Shown piece by piece: positions 58,664 to 64,000 of a DNA stretch of 64,000 nucleotides. A program made the position numbers and the translations under genes. Position 1 is the stretch's first letter. Every line of letters begins with the position of its first letter. This stretch comes from DAITPV01 sp050692555. GTDB taxonomy: Bacteria; Actinomycetota; UBA4738; CALAEC01. The notes beneath the pieces are model-generated. The model searched no databases. It had not been told where the DNA came from and worked only from the letters and a program-made list of their open reading frames with translations. The stretch covers positions 10,939 to 74,938 of the forward strand of contig JBOGVS010000011.1 in the NCBI GenBank assembly GCA_050692555.1, written 5' to 3'.

Positions 58664-59769
58664 GCCGGAGCAGGAGCGGTGCCCACCGTGGGTGCCGGCT
58701 TCTCCACCACCTCCTCCGAACGGCGGCCAGCCAGCCTCAGCATAAGGCCCGCCACCCCGAACGAGACGACCGCTCCGACGAACACTCCGGCCAGGACACC
58801 GAAGTGGTTCCCCGGGGGCGTCACGGCCAGGTAGGCGAAGATGCTTCCCGGAGACGGAGTGGCCACCAGGCCGGCCCCCGTCACCAGGAAGGTCAGGACA
58901 CCGGACATCCCGCCGGCGATCATCGCCACGATCAGCGATGGCCGCATGAGGACGTATGGGAAGTAGATCTCGTGGATGCCTCCGAAGAATTGGATGATAA
59001 TCGCGCCGGGGGCCGTGGGACGAACCGACCGGGGGCCGAAGAACCAGTAGGCCAGCAGCAGGCCCAGGCCGGGGCCCGGGTTCGTCTCGATCATGAACAG
59101 GATGGACTTCCCGGTTTCCGCGGCCTCCGCCACCCCAAGCGGCGCAAAGACGCCGTGGTTGATGGCGTTGTTCAGGAACAGGACCTTCGCCGGCTCCACG
59201 ATGATCGAGGCCAACGGCAGGAGCGTGTTGTCGACCAGGAACTCGACGGCGTTGCCCAGCACGTTGGATACGGACTCCACCGCGGGACCGATCGCCAGGA
59301 ACCCCAGGATGGCCAGGATCCCCCCGAGGATCCCCGCGGAGAAGTTCCTCACCAGCATCTCGAACCCCGTGCGGATCTTCCCCTCGACCAGCCGATCGAA
59401 CTGCTTGATGAGCCACCCCCCGAGGGGCCCCACGATCATGGCTCCCAGGAACATGGGGACCTCCGCTCCGACGGCGACGCCGGAGGTGGCGATGGCCCCC
59501 ACGACGGCTCCGCGTTGCCCGTGGACCAGGTATCCCCCCGTGTAGCCGATCAGGATCGGCAGGAGGAACGTGATCAGCGGCCCGACCAGCTCCTCGAGCC
59601 TGGCGTTGGGCGTCCATCCCGTGGGGATGAAGAAGGCGGTGATCAGGCCCCAGGCGATGAACGCCCCGATGTTGGGGATCACCATCCCGGCCAGGAATCC
59701 TCCCAGCCTCTGGATATTGGCCCGTACACCTCCTGAAGCGGCAGGCGGGGCCGGAACTGCCGTAGACAT
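58660..59769 (-). CDS. PTS EIIC permease, mannitol type
   Basis: 369 residues after AAGGAGGTG. Membrane transporter that binds and translocates the polyol while EIIB phosphorylates it. GGFLAGMVIPNIGAFIAWGLITAFF, FLNNAINHGVFAPLG, and the mannitol-EIIC signature GGIHEIYFPYVLM near residue 265 are clear. C-terminal Pro-rich tail. First structural gene of the operon, 90 bases after the DeoR stop; that gap shows no gene. Confidence 0.9.
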   Translation of the reverse strand: MSTAVPAPPAASGGVRANIQRLGGFLAGMVIPNIGAFIAWGLITAFFIPTGWTPNARLEELVGPLITFLLPILIGYTGGYLVHGQRGAVVGAIATSGVAVGAEVPMFLGAMIVGPLGGWLIKQFDRLVEGKIRTGFEMLVRNFSAGILGGILAILGFLAIGPAVESVSNVLGNAVEFLVDNTLLPLASIIVEPAKVLFLNNAINHGVFAPLGVAEAAETGKSILFMIETNPGPGLGLLLAYWFFGPRSVRPTAPGAIIIQFFGGIHEIYFPYVLMRPSLIVAMIAGGMSGVLTFLVTGAGLVATPSPGSIFAYLAVTPPGNHFGVLAGVFVGAVVSFGVAGLMLRLAGRRSEEVVEKPAPTVGTAPAPA

Positions 59770-59859
59770 TCAACGCACCTCCTTGATCACTGCTGCGGGC
59801 GCTCCTCGAGCACCGGGCTCTGCCAGCGCTGCGCTAGACCCTTGTGCGTCACCACCCCC

Positions 59860-60618
59860 TCACGCCAGGACCACCTCCACTCCGGCGTCTTCCAGCGCGC
59901 GCCGGTATGTGGGATCCAGGCCCTTGTCGGTGACCAGCACATCGACCTGCTCGAGCGGAGCGAAGCGGACCGCGTCCTCTTCTCCGACCTTGGTGCGGTC
60001 CGCCAGCACCACCACTTGCTGGGCAGCCCGGCAGATCGCCGCCTTGACCGAGGCCTCGGCCGGGTCCGGCGTGGAGAGCCCCCGCTCTATGGTCAGGCCG
60101 TTGGTGCCAACGAAGGCGACGTCGAGCCGAAGATCGGCCAGCTGGCGCAGGGCCCAATCGTCGACCTGTGCCAGGGTGCGACCCCGAACCCGACCTCCGA
60201 TCACGTAGAGCTGGAGGTTCCGCCGGGCGGCAAGCTCCAACCCCACGGGCAATCCGTTGGTGAAGACGGTGAGCTCCTGGTCCGGGAAGACCTGCGCCAG
60301 GGCCAGGGTCGTCGTTCCCGCGTCCAGCATGACCGTCCCTCGACTGGGGATGAACGACAGGGCGGCTGAGGCGATCCGGCCCTTCTCCTCGGCCATCGCG
60401 GTGGCCTTCTCCGCGATGGCGGGCTCCGCGCGGAAACGCTCGATGGGGATCGCCCCACCGTGGACCCGTCGCAGGACGCTTCGCTGCTCCAGATCGGTGA
60501 GGTCCCGACGGATGGTCTCGGGGGTGACCTCGAATCGGTCCGCTAGGTGGGTGACGTCGGCCCGCCCGTTCTTCCGGACGAGCACTGCTATGTCTTCACG
60601 TCGCTCTTCCGCGTACAT
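59860..60618 (-). CDS. DeoR-family sugar regulator
   Basis: 252 residues from MYAEERREDIAVLVRKNG; 21 further open codons upstream look non-coding. N-terminal winged helix DVTHLADRFEVTPETIRRDLTDLEQRSVLRRVHGGA and a sugar-phosphate-binding domain with MLDAGTTTLALAQVF, FTNGLP and FVGTNGL. Probably represses the PTS operon it heads and responds to a sugar phosphate. It diverges from the promoter/operator block at 60730. Confidence 0.85.
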   Translation of the reverse strand: MYAEERREDIAVLVRKNGRADVTHLADRFEVTPETIRRDLTDLEQRSVLRRVHGGAIPIERFRAEPAIAEKATAMAEEKGRIASAALSFIPSRGTVMLDAGTTTLALAQVFPDQELTVFTNGLPVGLELAARRNLQLYVIGGRVRGRTLAQVDDWALRQLADLRLDVAFVGTNGLTIERGLSTPDPAEASVKAAICRAAQQVVVLADRTKVGEEDAVRFAPLEQVDVLVTDKGLDPTYRRALEDAGVEVVLA

Positions 60619-60729
60619 CAGTCCAGTGTCTGATTGTGTCCGAGCCCGTGAGAGTCTGCCCGTTTGGGGATGCGAAGTCAAGTGACCGGGCGCATTCAGA
60701 AGTCCACCGAAGCGGTTAGGTAAAACAAA

Positions 60730-60772
60730 CTTGACATGATGTCAGCGTTGATGTACTTTCCATCATGTCAAG
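60730..60772 (+). promoter_or_regulatory. Strong promoter embedded in a perfect 12-bp inverted repeat
   Basis: CTTGACATGATG (60730-60741) and CATCATGTCAAG (60761-60772) are exact inverted copies. TTGACA (60731-60736), a 17-base spacer and TACTTT (60754-60759) make a consensus-like plus-strand promoter. The left arm also contains the palindrome TGACAT-G-ATGTCA (60732-60744). A repressor bound to both arms would cover the promoter. Confidence 0.8.
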
Positions 60773-60798
60773 GATCTTTTACACCGAGAGGAGGGCAG

Positions 60799-61050
60799 AT
60801 GTCGTTCGCCACCACGATGTGAGCGACGATCGCCGCGATGATGGTAACGACGATCGCCGTGATCATAGGCCTCACGTAGGCGATCTCGGCGACGGGGGTG
60901 TCCTGGTACCGGCCGAGGACGGTGGTGAAGTAGACCGCAGGCGCCGAGTTCGACCACTTCTGGATCGCCAACGCGCTCTACGCGGCGTTCATTCTCCAGG
61001 CCCTCACCACCTCGATCGTCAAGATCGTCGCCTATCGCAGGGGCCTGTGA
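60799..61050 (+). pseudogene. Small two-helix membrane protein gene with three in-frame stops
   Basis: Behind a GGAGG site an ATG opens a frame MSFATTM, then TGA (60820), ATIAAMMVTTIAVIIGLT, TAG (60877), AISATGVSWYRPRTVVK, TAG (60931), and a 38-codon run with EFDHFWIANALYAAFILQA ending in TGA at 61048. All pieces are in one frame without any indel, and both ends look like membrane helices. Each stop is one C-to-T change from a sense codon (CGA or CAG). Overlapping long frames on either strand do not look like proteins. The following XRE gene usually travels with a small membrane protein, which fits. Confidence 0.6.
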
Positions 61051-61053
61051 GCC

Positions 61054-61281
61054 ATGGGGAAGCCGACCAAGGTCACCAACGCCATCCGGGCCCTGCGATT
61101 CACCAACGGTGAGATGACCCAGGCCGACCTCGCGGAGCGAGTGGATGTGACCCGTCAGACGATCATCGCCATCGAGCAGGGCCGGTACTCCCCCTCGCTC
61201 GAGATGGCGTTCCGGATCGCTCAGGCCCTGGGGGTTTCGCTCGACGAAGCATTCCAGTACCCGGAGGAGGAGACATCGTGA
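61054..61281 (+). CDS. Small XRE-family transcriptional regulator
   Basis: 75 residues. Cro/C1-type helix-turn-helix filling the whole chain: NAIRALRFTNGEMTQADLAERVDVTRQTIIAIEQGRYSPSLEMAFRIAQALGVSLDEAFQY. This compact type commonly regulates an adjacent membrane-protein gene. The arrangement downstream of the promoter/operator suggests autoregulation. GTGA overlap with the next gene indicates coupled translation. Confidence 0.85.
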   Translation: MGKPTKVTNAIRALRFTNGEMTQADLAERVDVTRQTIIAIEQGRYSPSLEMAFRIAQALGVSLDEAFQYPEEETS

Positions 61282-62228
61282 AGGCGATCGTCCAGGACGA
61301 GTACGGCTCACCCGATGTCCTGAAGCTCAGGGAAGTGCCCAAGCCGGAGATCGGTGACGATGACGTGCTGCTCCGGGTTCACGCCGCGTCCGTCAATCCA
61401 GCCGACTGGCACATCATGAGAGGGGAGCCGCGCATCATGCGTCTGGGGTTCGGGTTCCGCAAGCCAAAGGGTCCCACTCGAGGAATCGATGTCGCGGGAA
61501 CGGTTGAGGCGGTGGGCAAGGACGTGAAGGAGCTCCGGCCGGGTGATGAGGTCTTCGGTGTCTGCGACGCCGCGTTCGCCGAGTATGCGGTGGCGAAGGA
61601 GAACAGGCTCGGCTCGAAGCCGAAGCACATCACGTTCGAGCAAGCCGCGGCGATTCCTGTCGCCGCCCACTGTGCCCTCCAGGCCCTTCGTAATCGCGGC
61701 AAGGTCCGGCCGGGTCAGAGGGTCCTGATCAATGGCGCCTCGGGGGGCGTGGGGACGTTCACCGTGCAGATCGCTAAGACGATGGGCGCTCACGTCACCG
61801 GCGTGTGCAGCTCCAGGAACGTGGACTTGGTCCGGTCGCTCGGCGCGGACGAGGTCATCGACTACACGAAGGAGGATTTCACCCGGGCCGGGGAGCGGTA
61901 CGACTTCATCCTGGACAACGCGGGGAACCATTCATTGACAGACATCAGGCGGGCGCTCACTCGGACAGGAACCCTGATACCCAACAACGGAGATTCCGGC
62001 CTCGGCCCTCTCTTCAGGGTAGCCCTGGTGTCGCCGTTCGTGCGCCAGAAGCTCCGACCGTTCCTCTCGAAGGAGAACAAGGACGACCTGGTCGCCCTGA
62101 AAGAGCTCATCGAAGCCGGCGAGGTGAAGCCGGTCATCGACAGAATCTACGAGCTGAAGGACGTCCCCGAAGCCATGCGGTACCTCGAAGAGGGCCACGT
62201 CCGAGGAAAAGTGGTCATCACGGTGTGA
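61278..62228 (+). CDS. NAD(P)H:quinone-oxidoreductase-like MDR enzyme
   Basis: 316 residues from GTG. Medium-chain reductase without zinc ligands: VHAASVNPADWHIMRGEPRIM, RGIDVAGTVEAVG, GDEVFGVCDAAFAEYAV, AAIPVAAHCALQAL and NADPH loop GASGGVGTFTVQIAKTMGA. Zeta-crystallin/QOR-type, reducing quinones or enones. Coupled to the XRE gene, so expression probably follows that regulator. Confidence 0.85.
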   Translation: MKAIVQDEYGSPDVLKLREVPKPEIGDDDVLLRVHAASVNPADWHIMRGEPRIMRLGFGFRKPKGPTRGIDVAGTVEAVGKDVKELRPGDEVFGVCDAAFAEYAVAKENRLGSKPKHITFEQAAAIPVAAHCALQALRNRGKVRPGQRVLINGASGGVGTFTVQIAKTMGAHVTGVCSSRNVDLVRSLGADEVIDYTKEDFTRAGERYDFILDNAGNHSLTDIRRALTRTGTLIPNNGDSGLGPLFRVALVSPFVRQKLRPFLSKENKDDLVALKELIEAGEVKPVIDRIYELKDVPEAMRYLEEGHVRGKVVITV

Positions 62229-62270
62229 GGGCAGGGCCCCCGAGCTTGAGCCGACCCGAACGGCCCGAAG

Positions 62271-62570
62271 TCATGACCCGATCCGCTGGTGAACCGCAAC
62301 CTCGTATTCGACGACGCTCTGCACGCTGCCGTCGACGACCTTGGCGGCCTCACTCCGGAGACCGGTCGCCTTGATGCGACTCGCCTCCATGTCGGCCTGG
62401 CTGTGCCAGAGGCTCATGGTCAGCGCCCGATCGCTCTCGGGGCTGATGAGGACGTACACGTCCGACAGCCCATTCATCTCGCTGATCTTGCCGATTGCCT
62501 CTCGGAAGCTCCCAACGGCCTCCTCCGCTCGAGGGCCGGGAATCTCGTAGACGGCTACGCGTGCGAACAT
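62271..62570 (-). CDS. Dimeric alpha/beta-barrel protein (ABM-like)
   Basis: 99 residues. Small ferredoxin-like fold resembling antibiotic-biosynthesis-monooxygenase/stress-response barrel proteins: FARVAVYEIPGPRAEEAVGSFREAI, DVYVLISPESDRALTMSLWHSQADMEAS. Such proteins are dimers acting as small monooxygenases or stress proteins. It is alone, convergent with the quinone-oxidoreductase gene, with about 100 bases to the next gene. Confidence 0.65.
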   Translation of the reverse strand: MFARVAVYEIPGPRAEEAVGSFREAIGKISEMNGLSDVYVLISPESDRALTMSLWHSQADMEASRIKATGLRSEAAKVVDGSVQSVVEYEVAVHQRIGS

Positions 62571-62675
62571 CCCCCTACCTCCCTCTCTCCGGAATCACCC
62601 ACCACGGTCTGCCGATGCTGCCATAAAGCGGCACAGGAAAACCAGGACGCCTTCCTGCTGATGACGCGAGTACGT

Positions 62676-64000
62676 CTACGCGCGTATCACGGCGTACAGA
62701 CGCCACTCCCCCGGGACGCCCTTCAGAACGTGCTGCCCGCGGTCCTCGAACTCGATCCCGGCGCCGGCAACGAGATCCTTCACCGTGCCCGATGCGAGCA
62801 CCTCCCCTGGGCCGGCCATGGCCAGAACCCTGGCGCCGGTGTGCACGGCGATCCCGCTCACCCGTTCGTCATTGAGCTCGCACTCGCCCGTATGCAGTCC
62901 CGCCCGGACCTCGATCCCGAGGGAGCGCACGGCTTGGGTGATCGCCAGGGCACACCTGATGGCCCGAGCGGGCCCGTCGAAAGTAGCGAGGAATCCATCG
63001 CCGGCCACGTCGATCTCCCGGCCGCGGAATCGCTCGAGCTCGCGCCTGACGACCGAGTGGTGGCTCTCGAGGAGATCTCGCCAGCGCGCATCCCCCAGCT
63101 CGGCGGCCCGCTCGGTTGACCCGACGATGTCCGTGAACAATACGGTTGCCAGGATCCGGTCGGGCTTGGGTCCGCGCCTGACCCCCGTCAGGAACTCCTC
63201 GATCTCATCGAGGACGGCGTCCTGGTCCCCCACGAACGGCAGGTGGTCCTCCCCCGGAAGTTCGACGAACTTCGCTCCGGGGATCCGGGAGGCGATGTAC
63301 CGTCCCTCCTCCACACTGGCATCGCGGTCCTCGGCCCGATGGATAAGAAGCGTCGGGACCCGAACGGCGGGAAGGACGTGGCGAACGTCGATCTGGGTGT
63401 TCATCTTGCCCAGCGCGAGGGCCGTCCGAGGGCTGGCGCTCCGCCGAAGGTACGTGGCCCACCACTCCCTGAAGCGTTCGTCACCGGCTGCACTCGGTGC
63501 GAGATGGGGCAGATCCACCTCCCCACCCCAGTCGGTCTCGATCTGCTCGTACCAGACTTGCCGTTCCTCGGGTGTGGGAGCCCAGGGGTACTCAGGCGAC
63601 CACTCTCGTTTCGCGAAGGTCCCGAACGTGATGAGAGCAAGCGAACGCTCTGGATAGGTCGCGGCGAACAGGACGGACATCGGCCCCCCTTCAGACCAGC
63701 CGAAGATCGCCGCCCGCTCCACCCCCGCCGCATCCATGACCGCTCTGACGTCGTCCATGCGCTGCTCCAAGGTGGGCAGCTCGATCTCGGGGACCGGGTC
63801 GGACAGACCCGTTCCCCGCTTGTCGAAGAGGATCAGCCGAGAGAACGACCCCAGCCGTCGGAGGAACCGTGCCACTCTCGGCTCCTCCCAAACGTATTCG
63901 ACGTTCGAGATCCAACCGGGCACGTACACCAGGTCGAAGGGGCCCTCTCCGACCACCTGGTACGCGATGTGAACGTGGCCGCTCCGGGCGTACCTGGTCT
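62676..64000 (-). CDS. Alpha/beta hydrolase fused to class III adenylate cyclase (N-terminus beyond window)
   Basis: Partial: a GTG at 63956 could start it, but the frame continues open to the window edge and reads TRYARSGHVHIAYQVVGEGP, the usual start region of this family, so the true start lies outside. N-terminal alpha/beta hydrolase (nucleophile Ser in FGWSEGGPMSV, His in PGEDHLPFVGD), then a cyclase domain with metal Asp in VLFTDIVGST, DVAGDGFLATF and GIAVHTGARVLAMAGPGEVLAS. The usual Asn of the catalytic pair appears as His, as in other members I recall. Ligand sensing through the hydrolase part is a common proposal, not shown here. Confidence 0.85.
   Translation of the reverse strand, partial: TRYARSGHVHIAYQVVGEGPFDLVYVPGWISNVEYVWEEPRVARFLRRLGSFSRLILFDKRGTGLSDPVPEIELPTLEQRMDDVRAVMDAAGVERAAIFGWSEGGPMSVLFAATYPERSLALITFGTFAKREWSPEYPWAPTPEERQVWYEQIETDWGGEVDLPHLAPSAAGDERFREWWATYLRRSASPRTALALGKMNTQIDVRHVLPAVRVPTLLIHRAEDRDASVEEGRYIASRIPGAKFVELPGEDHLPFVGDQDAVLDEIEEFLTGVRRGPKPDRILATVLFTDIVGSTERAAELGDARWRDLLESHHSVVRRELERFRGREIDVAGDGFLATFDGPARAIRCALAITQAVRSLGIEVRAGLHTGECELNDERVSGIAVHTGARVLAMAGPGEVLASGTVKDLVAGAGIEFEDRGQHVLKGVPGEWRLYAVIRA

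Noticed and set aside
60820..60933. Stop-codon recoding (TAG as Gln) in the small membrane-protein gene
   Set aside because: TAG ends many intact genes here, for example those at 10691, 7595 and 45141, so reassignment would extend them wrongly.
60765..61112. A 115-codon plus-strand frame and a 67-codon minus-strand frame in the XRE upstream region
   Set aside because: The plus frame is dominated by Asp, Arg and His and has no ribosome site. The in-frame pseudogene reading with membrane helices behind a GGAGG site fits better. The minus frame begins within the plus gene and is its mirror.
1..64000. tRNA, rRNA, CRISPR arrays, insertion sequences, integrases, toxin-antitoxin pairs, riboswitches
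   Set aside because: None could be supported by eye. Intergenic space is very short and the few longer gaps hold only the palindromes and promoters listed. Small structured RNAs cannot be excluded without a covariance search.

Overview
The window looks like chromosomal DNA of a GC-rich actinobacterium, probably an uncultured lineage outside Mycobacteriales. Evidence: many GTG starts, ATGA and GTGA stop/start overlaps between genes, F420-type (LLM) oxidoreductases, a KstR-type repressor, and steroid side-chain genes that resemble the mycobacterial KstR regulon member by member. No rRNA, tRNA, CRISPR array, insertion sequence or phage gene was seen. Names such as ltp2, fadE28, chsH1, fadD19, fadA5, hsd4A, ipdF and fdxD rest on recall of Mycobacterium tuberculosis protein sequences, not on a search.

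1-46300 is a steroid (sterol side-chain and D-ring) catabolic locus. After thiI at the left edge comes a minus-strand operon of 12 nearly gap-free genes (12718 down to 1482): two DUF35 proteins, ltp4- and ltp3-like thiolases, an acyl-CoA dehydrogenase, a hydroxysteroid-type SDR, fadE29, chsH2, fadE28, chsH1, ltp2 and a final acyl-CoA dehydrogenase. Next are a cyclase-STAND-WD40 signalling giant (+), an acyl-CoA ligase, a zinc alcohol dehydrogenase, a CYP125/124-type P450, echA19, and a fadD19-nitronate monooxygenase-small membrane protein unit. 25201-33368 is one minus-strand operon: an acyl-CoA dehydrogenase, the 3Fe-4S ferredoxin fdxD, a complete branched-chain-amino-acid-type (LIV) ABC transporter with a long Gly-rich lipoprotein tether, and two envelope proteins. 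kstR (+) diverges from it and leads hsd4A, an aldehyde dehydrogenase, an Rv3520c-like LLM enzyme, fadA5, a small winged-helix protein and a second LLM enzyme. A minus-strand block (46298 to 40232) holds a dehydrogenase pair, ipdF, an LLM enzyme, an SDR and a DapB-like oxidoreductase. Mce4, KshAB, KstD and HsaABCD are not in the window.

Eight copies of a KstR-type palindrome (TnnAACnnGTTnnA) lie upstream of these units. All eight end in GTTCTA on the side facing a gene, and that final TA is placed as the first two bases of the -10 hexamer. Several start codons then follow 5 to 8 bases later, pointing to leaderless transcripts. Together the genes suggest: P450 plus FdxD oxidise C26, alcohol/aldehyde dehydrogenases make the acid, FadD19 makes the CoA ester, FadE/EchA19/Hsd4A/FadA5 run beta-oxidation cycles, FadE28-FadE29/ChsH1-ChsH2/Ltp2 remove the last side-chain carbons, and IpdF with partners attacks the C/D rings. 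The LIV transporter is a candidate importer.

46300-53800 is signalling and small metabolism: a Cys-rich orphan, a NarL-type two-component pair whose kinase is frameshifted, two membrane proteins, a class III cyclase with an HTH-like front end, and a cupin-RraA-cupin-thioesterase operon. 53800-60620 is a self-contained PTS operon (DeoR regulator, EIIC, EIIB, EIIA, zinc polyol-phosphate-type dehydrogenase, PfkB kinase, HPr, EI). 60700-62230 is a strong promoter inside an inverted repeat, a small membrane-protein pseudogene with three nonsense codons, an XRE regulator and a quinone-oxidoreductase-like enzyme. The right edge has a dimeric-barrel protein and an alpha/beta hydrolase-adenylate cyclase whose N-terminus runs off the window.
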